The notes under the pieces are model-generated. The model made no database searches, was not told the origin of the DNA, and worked only from the letters and a program-made list of their open reading frames with translations. From Thiodiazotropha sp040506195 (GTDB lineage: Bacteria; Pseudomonadota; Gammaproteobacteria; Chromatiales; Chromatiaceae), in NCBI GenBank assembly GCA_040506195.1, contig JBEVXH010000003.1, positions 62,001 through 126,000 of the forward strand: a stretch of DNA of 64,000 bases, in the 5' to 3' direction. The position numbers and the translations under genes were made by a program. How positions within the stretch are numbered: the stretch's first letter is position 1; each line of letters begins with the position of its first letter. Of the stretch, positions 1 to 7,993 are shown one piece after another.

Positions 1-414
1 AAGCACGACACCATCAATCCGTTTGAATGATGCATTGGTGGGACAGACATCGACGCATGGAGGGTGTTCACAATGTTGGCACATCATAACCAGGCGATTA
101 ACATGGCCGGTCTGCTTGTCCTTCAGTTTGACCGGACGGATCCAGACCGCGTCAGTCGCAGGCCTGTCATACCCGGTCAGACCATGTTCGTTGTTACAGG
201 CCTCAACACAGGCACTGCAACCCTCGGCACACTTATTGGCATCGATCAGCATGCCCCAGCGGTGTTTGCCGGACGCCCCCGAAGTTGCCTCATCTGTTTC
301 GCCTGCAGCGTGCAAAATGACACCAGGTGCTAGGGTCAGCGCCCCGGCAGCTGCTAAGGTTCCGCCGATAAACTGGCGGCGGTCTACACTTGGCTGGTCA
401 CTCTTATTGCTCAT
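1..414 (-). CDS. dsrO: DsrO, periplasmic ferredoxin-like subunit of DsrMKJOP (partial)
   Basis: The first 138 residues are present; the C-terminus lies beyond the window edge. Translation of the minus strand gives an N-terminal twin-arginine signal (RRQFIGG at residues 12-18) followed by an Ala-rich hydrophobic stretch. After it come cysteine groups typical of iron-sulfur subunits of the DmsB/HybA type: CAEGCSACVEAC near residues 62-73 and CQHCEHPPCVDVCP near 112-125. The ATG lies 2 nt after the dsrJ stop, so the two are probably translationally coupled. In the family DsrO is a periplasmic Fe-S protein passing electrons between the DsrJ cytochrome and the membrane part of DsrMKJOP. The call is firm because of the dsrLJO order. 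Confidence 0.93.
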   Translation of the reverse strand, partial: MSNKSDQPSVDRRQFIGGTLAAAGALTLAPGVILHAAGETDEATSGASGKHRWGMLIDANKCAEGCSACVEACNNEHGLTGYDRPATDAVWIRPVKLKDKQTGHVNRLVMMCQHCEHPPCVDVCPTNASFKRIDGVVL

Positions 415-416
415 GA

Positions 417-887
417 TCAGTCTCTCTGTCTGCCAGCAGGCTGTTGTACATCCCAGACATGGGTATGCGCATCCGAATGGTAACCAAGCGAATCTCCACC
501 TCCACTCTCCATCGGTGTCGTACGATGACACTGAAAACAAGCGGGGCTCACCGCAACGTAACCGTGACAAGCCTGGCAAAATTCGCCTTCACTGGTGACT
601 GATACAGCCTGGCCGCTGGAATCCCTTGAGGCGTGGCAATCGATGCACTCGGAAAGACTGTATTTCAAACCACGCATTCCATCCCTAACCGTATCGTCCC
701 TGCCATGCTGGAGAAAATCCATATGGTTGCGACGTATCTCGTCGGTCGGCGCCACACAGCTACCCAACGAGGCCGCCTTGGAATTATTGGTTACATATCG
801 ACTCTCACCGATAGCCTGCATGGCGGGTACCAGCAGACCAGCCAGCAGTATGATGAGGAGTCTTTTGCTGATGAGAGAACTACGCAT
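417..887 (-). CDS. dsrJ: DsrJ, periplasmic triheme cytochrome c
   Basis: 156 residues with an N-terminal signal/anchor helix (about residues 9-26) and three CXXCH heme sites: C81-H85, C104-H108 and C117-H121. Cys44, in the motif LGSC, corresponds in position to the cysteine described as an unusual distal heme ligand in Allochromatium DsrJ; that assignment is by family knowledge. It is the fourth cofactor subunit of the DsrMKJOP membrane complex and faces the periplasm. It lies between dsrL (8 nt gap) and dsrO (2 nt gap) in the dsr operon. Confidence 0.95.
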   Translation of the reverse strand: MRSSLISKRLLIILLAGLLVPAMQAIGESRYVTNNSKAASLGSCVAPTDEIRRNHMDFLQHGRDDTVRDGMRGLKYSLSECIDCHASRDSSGQAVSVTSEGEFCQACHGYVAVSPACFQCHRTTPMESGGGDSLGYHSDAHTHVWDVQQPAGRQRD

Positions 888-895
888 CTCAGCTC

Positions 896-2842
896 CTATT
901 CACCTAACCCCATCTGGATATATCCTGTGGGACAAACGTCGGTGCAAACATGGCAACCGATACACTTGTTGTAATCGGTATCAACATATCGACCCGTGGT
1001 CGATTCCGCTTTCTTGACCCGGAAGACAGCGTCTTGTGGGCAGAACACGATGCAGTTGTCGCACTCGAAGCACATGCCGCAGCTCATGCAACGCTTGGCT
1101 TCTTCCTGTACCTGCTCCTGATTCAGACCGTTCATGCGCTCCTTGAAATGATGCAGTACTTCATCTGCTGTGGGCACATCTTCGGAACGCAGTAGACGCG
1201 GTGTGAAAGAGAAGTGCCCGAGGAACAGATCATTTGCCGGAATCACTTCCTGGTGAGAACGGTCTTCGTAATTATGTACCGCATACTTGGCATCACTGGT
1301 ACCGCGCATGTCGCCTTCACTGCTATCAAAGTCCTCGGGTTCCAGGTGGGCCTCTTTCAGCTTGTCCAGGAGGTCGAAATGGTGCACATCGACCTTCGGA
1401 CGCTTGGCAAGTTCTTTTTTGGTCAAATAGGCGTCGATACTCTCGCAGGCGATAGAGGCCTGGCCGATGGCGGTGGTCAACAGGTGAGGACGAATGATAT
1501 CGCCGGCCACGAAGTGACCTTCCCTACCTGGAACCTGATAAAACTTGTCAGCGTCCATCAGGTTTTTGTCGTTGGCCATCTCTTCAAGACCTTCCATATC
1601 GGCGCTCTGACCAATCGCTGACACGATGAGATCGGCCTCCAATATGCGCTCCGTACCCTCGGTTGGAATCGGAGTCATGCCATCCATGGTGCAGTCACAC
1701 ACCTTGAGTCCTGTGGCGCGGCCATCATCACCGACAATCACTTCCAACGGCATCACACCATCCAGGATCTCACAACCCTCGTGCAGCGCATCATGTATCT
1801 CATGCTGGGCAGCAAACATCTTGTCCTTGGTGAACAGGGATGTCAGTGTCGCGTCGGCAGGCGTTGCCCCTTCGGCCAGTGCATCGTTCTGGTTCATGCC
1901 GGTATCGAGCACGACGTCTTCAGGATTGCCGGCTGCACTGTTCGCACCCAGGCGTCTAGCCACAGAGATCACATCGATAGAGGTGTCACCGCCACCGATA
2001 CAGACCACTTTGTCAGCGGTTACTTTCATGCGGCCTTCATTGAAGGCCTTGAGGAAAGCCACACCGGATACGCAATTGGGGGTACCGACCCAACCATCCA
2101 CCGGCAGGTCGCGGCCATTCTGGCACCCAAGCGCCCAGAGGATTGCATCGTGCTCCTTTTCGATATCGGCTAGGGGAACATCGGAGCCGACCTTGACACC
2201 GGCCCGGATCTCAACGCCCATATCGACGATACGTTGGATTTCCGCCTGCAGTTTGTCGCGTGGGATACGATAGTTCGGAATACCGTAGCGCATCATACCC
2301 CCAAGCTCGGGATCCTTCTCGAAGACGGTCACAGCATGGCCCATCTTACGCAGTTGAAAAGCAGCCGCCATACCGGCGGGACCACCACCGATTACAGCCA
2401 CCCTCTTACCGGTATCAGCGCCCGGAGTGAATTTGAAACCCTTCTCGATAGCGGTATCACCGATGTATTGTTCAACAGCGTTGATACCTACGAAGTCCTC
2501 GACTTCGTTACGGTTACAGCCATCCTGACAAGGCGCCGGACATACTCTGCCCATCATGGAAGGAAAGGGGTTGGCCTCTACAGCACGCTCGAATGCATAC
2601 TGCTCCCACTCCAGGCCTTCGGAAGGCTTTTCCTGTTCACGCACGATTGCCAGCCAACCGCGGATATCGTGGCCGGAGGGGCAACCGCCCTGGCAAGGTG
2701 GTGTGCGATTGATATAGGTAGGGCACTTATAGGAGGTGTCTTCAAGGAAGATTTTATCACCCCAGTCATCCCACTGGTTTTCACCGTCTTCAAAGCGGCG
2801 CCAAGTAATCTGTTTTTTCATCTCTTCACTAGGAGTTGCCAT
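896..2842 (-). CDS. dsrL: DsrL, NAD(P)H:acceptor oxidoreductase partner of reverse DsrAB
   Basis: 648-residue iron-sulfur flavoprotein of the glutamate-synthase small-subunit type. The N-terminus has a cysteine cluster (PPCQGGCPSGHD, then CPAPCQDGCNR). The FAD fold begins at VAVIGGGPAGMAAA (about residue 148) and the NAD(P) fold at VVCIGGGDTSIDV. The C-terminus carries two ferredoxin clusters (CMSCGMCFECDNC...CP and CIGCHVCTDVCP). In sulfur oxidisers DsrL accepts electrons from sulfite production by DsrAB and reduces NAD+. The start has a strong ribosome site (AGAGGAG). Presence of dsrL with dsrEFH indicates the oxidative direction of the pathway. Confidence 0.95.
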   Translation of the reverse strand: MATPSEEMKKQITWRRFEDGENQWDDWGDKIFLEDTSYKCPTYINRTPPCQGGCPSGHDIRGWLAIVREQEKPSEGLEWEQYAFERAVEANPFPSMMGRVCPAPCQDGCNRNEVEDFVGINAVEQYIGDTAIEKGFKFTPGADTGKRVAVIGGGPAGMAAAFQLRKMGHAVTVFEKDPELGGMMRYGIPNYRIPRDKLQAEIQRIVDMGVEIRAGVKVGSDVPLADIEKEHDAILWALGCQNGRDLPVDGWVGTPNCVSGVAFLKAFNEGRMKVTADKVVCIGGGDTSIDVISVARRLGANSAAGNPEDVVLDTGMNQNDALAEGATPADATLTSLFTKDKMFAAQHEIHDALHEGCEILDGVMPLEVIVGDDGRATGLKVCDCTMDGMTPIPTEGTERILEADLIVSAIGQSADMEGLEEMANDKNLMDADKFYQVPGREGHFVAGDIIRPHLLTTAIGQASIACESIDAYLTKKELAKRPKVDVHHFDLLDKLKEAHLEPEDFDSSEGDMRGTSDAKYAVHNYEDRSHQEVIPANDLFLGHFSFTPRLLRSEDVPTADEVLHHFKERMNGLNQEQVQEEAKRCMSCGMCFECDNCIVFCPQDAVFRVKKAESTTGRYVDTDYNKCIGCHVCTDVCPTGYIQMGLGE

Positions 2843-2920
2843 TTTCAGTCTCCTCTTGGAACTTGTCTTGGTCGTGCCCTACCCAGGGTAGGAATCGTAG
2901 TTTGCGCTAGTTATCGTGTT

Positions 2921-4462
2921 CTATTCATCATCTTCGTCTTCGCCGTAACCGGGAGCCTCCTCGGGTGGCGTCTTTCTATTCATCACAATTGCATTACTCA
3001 CCAGCTGATGAACACTGACGATCTGAAACATATCCATACCGTAATAGGGGAACACCTTGCTGAACTGGCTCTTGCATATGGCGCAGATTGCCGCAAGATG
3101 AGTAACGCCCTTCTCGTCCATGACGTTCTTGAAAGCGGTCATTCTCGGCTTGGCGCCCTTCACCCGGACCTCCATCAGATCGTCGGTCAGCAGACCGCCG
3201 CCACCGCCGCAGCAGAAGGTGCGCTCATGGATGGTGTCCCACTCCATGTCGTGATAGTTGTTGACAACCGCCTTGATCACCTTGCGGGGTATCTCGAACT
3301 GACCGCCCGGCTTGTCGCCCATGCGCGATGCGCGGGCCACATTGCAGGAGTCGTGGAAGGTGATCGACATATCGTCGTTCTCAGACTTGTCGAACTCCAG
3401 GGTGCCCTGCTCTATCTCATTCAGGGTGAACTCGCATATGTGCTGCGGCACCGGGTAGTCGGGATTAAGAAAATCGAACGGTCCTGCCAATGTATTCAAA
3501 AAGCTGTAGGCGATACGCCAGGCATGCCCGCATTCTCCGAAGACAATACGCTTCACTCCCAACTCCAACGCCGCCTCGCGTATTCGCAGGGAGACGCGGC
3601 GCATGTTCTCGTAGCTGCCGATGAACATGCCGAAGTTGCCGGCCTCTGAAGCCTTGGTGCTGAGCGTCCAGCTGACGCCCGCTTCGTGAAAGACCTTGCC
3701 GTAACCGATCAAACCGTCCACATGGGGCTCAGCGAAAAAGTCAGCTGAAGGTGTCACGAGTAGGATTTCAGCGCCTTTTACGTCCAGCGGATATTTGACC
3801 GCTACATCGGTCTCCTCCCAGACATCCTCTTCCAGACCCTCGAGCGTATCTTCAATCGCAGGTCCGGGCAGGCCAAGATTGTTACCGATCTTGTGGACCT
3901 TGCCGATGATCTCGTTACAGTATTTCTGACCGACACCGATGGAGTCGAGAATCTCCCTCGCCGCCATGGAGATTTCAGCCGTATCAATACCGTAGGGACA
4001 GAAGACCGAACAGCGACGGCACTGGGAGCACTGATGGAAATAGCTGTACCAGTCGTCGATAACCTCTTCGGTGAGATCCACCGCACCGACCAGTTTAGGG
4101 AAGTACTTGCCGGCGAAGGTGAAATAGCGGCGATAGACCTTACGCAACAGATCCTGTCTACCGACCGGCATATTTTTCGGATCTTGCGTACCGAGATAGT
4201 AGTGGCATTTGTCGGTACAGGAACCGCACTTCACACAGGCATCCATGAACACCTGGAATGAACGATAGCGGCTTAACAGATCGCCCATCTTGTCGACGGC
4301 GACCTCTTTCCAATTCTCCACCTTTTCACCAGGAAAGCCCAAAGCCTCCTGATGTTCGGGCTTGGCCACGAAGCAGGTAATATGCTCCATGGTACCGTCA
4401 ACCAGTTTCGGAACCTCAATGAATTCTGTCAGTTCCGGTGTTTCAAACTCAGCTCCAGCCAT
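2921..4462 (-). CDS. dsrK: DsrK, HdrD-like cytoplasmic Fe-S subunit of DsrMKJOP
   Basis: 513 residues. Two [4Fe-4S] ferredoxin motifs are visible: C76-C79-C82-C86 and C145-C148-C151-C155. They are followed by the CCG-type cysteine-rich modules of heterodisulfide-reductase subunits (FGECGHAWR, FHDSCNVARASR, FCCGGGGGLL and CAICKSQF). By family knowledge DsrK is the catalytic cytoplasmic subunit acting on the DsrC trisulfide/disulfide and exchanging electrons with the quinone pool through DsrM. The acidic C-terminal tail (residues 500-513) is not part of a recognised domain. It sits directly downstream of dsrM (18 nt). Confidence 0.96.
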   Translation of the reverse strand: MAGAEFETPELTEFIEVPKLVDGTMEHITCFVAKPEHQEALGFPGEKVENWKEVAVDKMGDLLSRYRSFQVFMDACVKCGSCTDKCHYYLGTQDPKNMPVGRQDLLRKVYRRYFTFAGKYFPKLVGAVDLTEEVIDDWYSYFHQCSQCRRCSVFCPYGIDTAEISMAAREILDSIGVGQKYCNEIIGKVHKIGNNLGLPGPAIEDTLEGLEEDVWEETDVAVKYPLDVKGAEILLVTPSADFFAEPHVDGLIGYGKVFHEAGVSWTLSTKASEAGNFGMFIGSYENMRRVSLRIREAALELGVKRIVFGECGHAWRIAYSFLNTLAGPFDFLNPDYPVPQHICEFTLNEIEQGTLEFDKSENDDMSITFHDSCNVARASRMGDKPGGQFEIPRKVIKAVVNNYHDMEWDTIHERTFCCGGGGGLLTDDLMEVRVKGAKPRMTAFKNVMDEKGVTHLAAICAICKSQFSKVFPYYGMDMFQIVSVHQLVSNAIVMNRKTPPEEAPGYGEDEDDE

Positions 4463-4480
4463 TTGTAAACCTCATAGGCC

Positions 4481-5203
4481 TTAGGATTCTTCGAGCTTTC
4501 TTGCCCAATCAACCAGATGGCGTTTTTCACGCGGATTGTCCACCTGATTACGGGTTGGGCTGAAAAAGACACCCGGTATGTGCAGCAATTTACTGAACGG
4601 CAGAAGCAGCATCAGTACCGCCACCAGGGACAGATGAACAAGCAGAACCGGGTCCATGGGAAGATCGCCGCCACTGAATGTCCAGAAACCGGTAAAGAAC
4701 TGCTTAACGGCAACCACATCAGTATGGATCAGGAATGTCATTGTCGCACCGCTCAGGCCGATAAAAATCAGCAGCAGCAGCCAAAGATAATCGGATGGAG
4801 AGGAGATGTAGCGGACGCGATCGACGAATATTCTCCGGATCAGCAGTCCGGCAAGCCCTGCAATCATGGCAAAGGCCGCATATTTTCCAAAGGGTTGAAT
4901 CAATTGTATCGGCAGCCAGACAGGGTCGATAAAATAACGGACATGCCGCGCGAGAACCAGAAACAGCCCCATGTGAAACATCCAGGAAAAGACCCAGGTC
5001 CACTTGGTGCTCTTGAACAAACTCTCAAAAAAAACGACTTCGCGAAACATCCGTAGTACCACACCAGTCTGATTGACAGGCGCCGGTGTGGTCGGAATCT
5101 TTAATGGAGCAGGCGTTCCGGCGTACTGGACAACTTTCCTGGCCAGTCCAAGGACAAGAACTAAGGTCGCTACGATAAACAGCAACGCGTAGGCAAATGA
5201 CAT
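4481..5203 (-). CDS. dsrM: DsrM, NarI-like membrane cytochrome b subunit
   Basis: 240 residues with about five hydrophobic segments (near residues 3-22, 70-88, 104-123, 142-162 and 190-208), the usual NarI-like arrangement. Histidines in FHMGLFLVLARH and in the last membrane helices (VHLSLV, KLLH) are candidate heme b ligands. DsrM anchors DsrK and connects the complex to menaquinone or ubiquinone. It is the first gene after dsrC, from which it is separated by a 78 bp gap holding an imperfect hairpin (5237-5271). Confidence 0.94.
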   Translation of the reverse strand: MSFAYALLFIVATLVLVLGLARKVVQYAGTPAPLKIPTTPAPVNQTGVVLRMFREVVFFESLFKSTKWTWVFSWMFHMGLFLVLARHVRYFIDPVWLPIQLIQPFGKYAAFAMIAGLAGLLIRRIFVDRVRYISSPSDYLWLLLLIFIGLSGATMTFLIHTDVVAVKQFFTGFWTFSGGDLPMDPVLLVHLSLVAVLMLLLPFSKLLHIPGVFFSPTRNQVDNPREKRHLVDWARKLEES

Positions 5204-5236
5204 AATCCTGCGTTCCTCAAAAAGTGATCAGGTGGT

Positions 5237-5271
5237 TTGCGACGGAGGAACTCTATGTACCTCCATCGCAA
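5237..5271 (-). other. Hairpin between dsrC and dsrM
   Basis: Inverted repeat TTGCGACGGAGG / CCTCCATCGCAA with one mismatch and an 11 nt loop. It lies 10 nt after the dsrC stop codon in the direction of transcription, and a short T-rich stretch follows about 25 nt later. This could be a weak terminator or an mRNA-stabilising 3' structure that lets dsrC be expressed above the downstream membrane genes. The structure is seen in the sequence; the function is inferred. Confidence 0.6.
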
Positions 5272-5281
5272 GCACGTGCCT

Positions 5282-5614
5282 TTAGATACAGCCAGTCGGT
5301 TTAGGCAGACCGGCAAAACGGCAAGCCTGCTTGCCTGGGCCGTAAGGAAACAGGGCATAAAGATATTTTGAGTTACCTTTATCCTTACCCAGCTTCTTAC
5401 CTACAGCCTTGGTCAATACACGAACCGCAGGGGCAATCTGATATTCTTCATAGTACTCACGCAGGAAGTTGATGATCTCCCAATGCTCGTCGGTCAGTGG
5501 CAGGTCATCTTCCGCAGCCATTGCCTCGGCAACAGCGGGCTCCCAATCGGCCAGATTGGTCAGGTAACCCTCTTCATCAGTTTCGAAGGTTTTGCCGTTA
5601 GCTTCGATAGCCAT
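5282..5614 (-). CDS. dsrC: DsrC, sulfur-carrier protein with both redox cysteines
   Basis: 110 residues with the canonical flexible C-terminal arm: Cys98 in KQACRFAGLP and the penultimate Cys109 in PTGCI, 11 residues apart as in the substrate forms of the family. It carries the persulfide/trisulfide between DsrEFH, DsrAB and DsrK. Preceded by a clear ribosome site (GGGAGAAAAT). It lies between dsrH and dsrM, as in Allochromatium. Compare with the cysteine-less paralogue at 11427-11771. Confidence 0.97.
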   Translation of the reverse strand: MAIEANGKTFETDEEGYLTNLADWEPAVAEAMAAEDDLPLTDEHWEIINFLREYYEEYQIAPAVRVLTKAVGKKLGKDKGNSKYLYALFPYGPGKQACRFAGLPKPTGCI

Positions 5615-5658
5615 ATTTTCTCTCCCAGATAGAGTTGAAAGTTATTCAGTTAATACAA

Positions 5659-5964
5659 TCAGACCCAGGCCTGTACCTTGTCATTCTCTGCAGCGAGAGC
5701 GACAAACCTGGCGTAGTCCACGATTTCGATGCCATCAGCAACCTTGTCTTCGCTTACACCGCGAGCCTTAAGGTCAGGGCCCAACACATAGAAATTAACA
5801 CCGTCTTTGGCAGCAATCTTCTGTGTGCAGTCAGTACCTTCGATCGCACCATAAATGCCGTCTTCGTACATAAGGACAGAACTGCCTGCTTTGGCGTAGG
5901 CCAGACAGCTATCCATCGAAGACTTTTCAAAAGGTGATTTGTTAACAGTATGTAGGGTACTCAT
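5659..5964 (-). CDS. dsrH: DsrH, subunit of the DsrEFH sulfurtransferase
   Basis: 101 residues of the DsrH/TusB family. Cys20 in DSCLAYAK occupies the position of the conserved DsrH cysteine. Together with DsrE and DsrF it forms the hexameric sulfurtransferase that passes sulfur to DsrC; presence of all three genes is a marker of sulfur-oxidising Dsr systems. It sits 15 nt after dsrF and 44 nt before dsrC. Confidence 0.94.
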   Translation of the reverse strand: MSTLHTVNKSPFEKSSMDSCLAYAKAGSSVLMYEDGIYGAIEGTDCTQKIAAKDGVNFYVLGPDLKARGVSEDKVADGIEIVDYARFVALAAENDKVQAWV

Positions 5965-5979
5965 TCACTCGTCTCCGAC

Positions 5980-6390
5980 TTAGAAGCTGAACATGACATC
6001 TTGTTCTTCCATGATGTCCGTCATTTCAGCGCGACTGACCACACGGATAGAGTCCTTTTCCGCCCAATCATCATCTTCATCCTCGTAGGTTAGAGGCATC
6101 AGGTCATCCAAGGTCAATCCTCGCTCCTCCAATGACTCCTTCTCTACATAAAGTTTGGTGACGTCGTAATCACCAAGCGCCTGGTAGGTGGGTGAGAAGT
6201 TCTTCATATCCACTCCAGCCGTATCCTGTCCTTTGACCAACTGATAGACCCCGTCATCCAGAAAAGCCAGGCTGACATCCTGATCAAACGCAGCGCCGAT
6301 CAATACAACCTCAAGCGACTCCCAGGCATAGATGGTGCCGTAGGGGGCCCGACGGTTGAGGTACATGAACTTTTTAATATTTTCAGACAT
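5980..6390 (-). CDS. dsrF: DsrF, subunit of the DsrEFH sulfurtransferase
   Basis: 136 residues from the ATG at 6390, preferred over an in-frame TTG two codons upstream because AGGGG lies at proper distance before it. It is a DsrF/TusC-family protein; the N-terminal LNRRAPYGTIYAWESLEV and the following LIGAAFDQDVSLAFLDDGVYQL are typical of the fold. There is no cysteine at the site used by DsrE, consistent with DsrF being a structural subunit. Part of dsrEFH. Confidence 0.93.
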   Translation of the reverse strand: MSENIKKFMYLNRRAPYGTIYAWESLEVVLIGAAFDQDVSLAFLDDGVYQLVKGQDTAGVDMKNFSPTYQALGDYDVTKLYVEKESLEERGLTLDDLMPLTYEDEDDDWAEKDSIRVVSRAEMTDIMEEQDVMFSF

Positions 6391-6405
6391 CGTCAACCCC
6401 TATGC

Positions 6406-6798
6406 TCAATCACCGAATACCACCAGTCGCTCCGACTGAATGCCCGCCTCGACCAACTGACCAAGACCGGAGATGCGAAAACCTTCAGCAATGTTCTGCG
6501 CATCCTTACCGTTGCGCTGCATCTCACCCTCGTCGACGATACCCCGCCGCTGGGCGGCCGCCACGCAAACCACCAAGTCGAGATCGTGCTGTTTACCCAG
6601 CTCGGACCAACGCTTGACAATGTTCCGGTCATCTTGCGGAGGTGTTGTCAGATTGGTGCCGTTGTTGACACCGTCGTGATAGAAGAAGACACGCATAATC
6701 TCATGTCCGGCTTCCAGTGCAGCCTTGGTGAACTGGTACGCAGAGTCCGTGGCTTGGTGCTGATAAGGACCTTCATTTACCTGAATCGCGAATTTCAT
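6406..6798 (-). CDS. dsrE: DsrE, sulfur-binding subunit of DsrEFH
   Basis: 130 residues of the DsrE/TusD family. Cys78 in DLVVCVAAAQRRGI matches the number and context of the active-site cysteine that carries the persulfide in Allochromatium DsrE. The downstream segment (FRISGLGQLVEAGIQSERLVVFG) is the usual end of the family. It is the first gene after dsrB, with a 40 nt gap, and is followed by dsrF at 15 nt. Confidence 0.95.
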   Translation of the reverse strand: MKFAIQVNEGPYQHQATDSAYQFTKAALEAGHEIMRVFFYHDGVNNGTNLTTPPQDDRNIVKRWSELGKQHDLDLVVCVAAAQRRGIVDEGEMQRNGKDAQNIAEGFRISGLGQLVEAGIQSERLVVFGD

Positions 6799-6838
6799 CA
6801 GTAGACCTTCCTGTTATTGCCCAAACGATTTTCCTGAA

Positions 6839-7909
6839 TTAGAAGCGGATATGCGCAGAGGCATTCAGGTTGTTACGGCTGCCGCGCCAGTTATCGATGT
6901 GATATTTGGTGAAAGGCAGACCTGTCTTCTCGAAGAATTTCGGCCAACCGATGCGCTCAGCCCATTCACCGATACGCTCCCAATCCTTGGCATCTTCCTT
7001 GTAGGCGCTGAGGATCTGCTTGACCACAGTGGAAACTTCGGGCCAGCGGGGCGGATTGTTGGGCACACCGGCAGCCACCAGCTTGTGGAAGGTCGGCTTG
7101 GATCGGGCATTGGAGTTCTTGCCACCCACCCAGATCGCGAACTTGGAATGCTCCGGATCGTTGATCTGCATGGGAGGACAGGGCGGGAAGCAGGCACCGC
7201 AGCAGATGCACTTCTTCTCGTCCACTTCAAGGGAGGGCTTACCGTTGACCATGGCGGGACGGATAGCCGCTACCGGGCAGCGGGCAACGACCGAAGGACG
7301 CTCACAAACGTTGGCGACCTGGGTATGGTCAATCTTCGGCGGCTTGGTATGCTGAATGTTGATGGCGATATCACCCTGACCACCACAGTTGATCTGGCAG
7401 CAGGAGGTGGTGATTCGCACACGGTTTGGCATCTCTTCCTTGGTGAACTCATCGTAGAGATCGTCCATCAGGGCCTTAACCGCACCAGAGGCGTCAGTGC
7501 CGGGGATATCACAATGCAGCCAGCCCTGGGTGTGCGAGATCATAGAGACCGAAGGACCAGTACCACCGATCGGGAAGCCCTCAGACTCCAGCTTATCGAT
7601 CAGAGGCTGAACCTTGGACTCCTCGCTGACCATGTACTCGATATTGGAGCGAATGGTGAAGCGGACATAACCTTCGGCAAACTCGTCGGCGATGTCCATC
7701 AGCTTGCGGATGGTGTAGACATCCATCTGACGCTGGGTGCCGGCACGTACGGTCCAGATACTGTCACCGCTTTTGGCGACATGATGCAACACACCTGGGC
7801 GTGGACGCTCATGATAAGCCCACTGGCCGTAATTATTCTTCAGCACGGGGTGTAAGTAGGGCTCCATCTCCGGGACGCCACTCTCAATCGGCATACGAAC
7901 TTCCGACAT
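6839..7909 (-). CDS. dsrB: DsrB, dissimilatory sulfite reductase beta subunit
   Basis: 356 residues from the ATG at 7909, chosen because GGAGGT precedes it; a longer in-frame start four codons upstream overlaps this ribosome site. A cysteine group SCCQINCGG lies at 169-177, with further cysteines at 202 and 211. A ferredoxin domain carries C234, C237, C240 and C244 (CICCGACFPPC). It forms the alpha2beta2 siroheme enzyme with DsrA, here expected to run in reverse and oxidise DsrC-bound sulfur to sulfite. Confidence 0.97.
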   Translation of the reverse strand: MSEVRMPIESGVPEMEPYLHPVLKNNYGQWAYHERPRPGVLHHVAKSGDSIWTVRAGTQRQMDVYTIRKLMDIADEFAEGYVRFTIRSNIEYMVSEESKVQPLIDKLESEGFPIGGTGPSVSMISHTQGWLHCDIPGTDASGAVKALMDDLYDEFTKEEMPNRVRITTSCCQINCGGQGDIAINIQHTKPPKIDHTQVANVCERPSVVARCPVAAIRPAMVNGKPSLEVDEKKCICCGACFPPCPPMQINDPEHSKFAIWVGGKNSNARSKPTFHKLVAAGVPNNPPRWPEVSTVVKQILSAYKEDAKDWERIGEWAERIGWPKFFEKTGLPFTKYHIDNWRGSRNNLNASAHIRF

Positions 7910-7944
7910 ACCTACCTCCAAAAAAATAGGGTAATTGATTCGTT

Positions 7945-7979
7945 TTAAGGGGCAATCGAGCGGACCCGTTGCCCCTTAA
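7945..7979 (-). other. Perfect 11-bp-stem hairpin between dsrA and dsrB
   Basis: TTAAGGGGCAA and its exact reverse complement TTGCCCCTTAA flank a 13 nt loop in the 84 bp gap between dsrA and dsrB. No T-run long enough for a classic terminator follows in the transcribed direction. The dsrB ribosome site lies about 30 nt beyond the stem. A role in stabilising dsrA mRNA or setting the dsrA:dsrB ratio is inference. Confidence 0.65.
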
Positions 7980-7993
7980 TAGCTTGATCGGTG

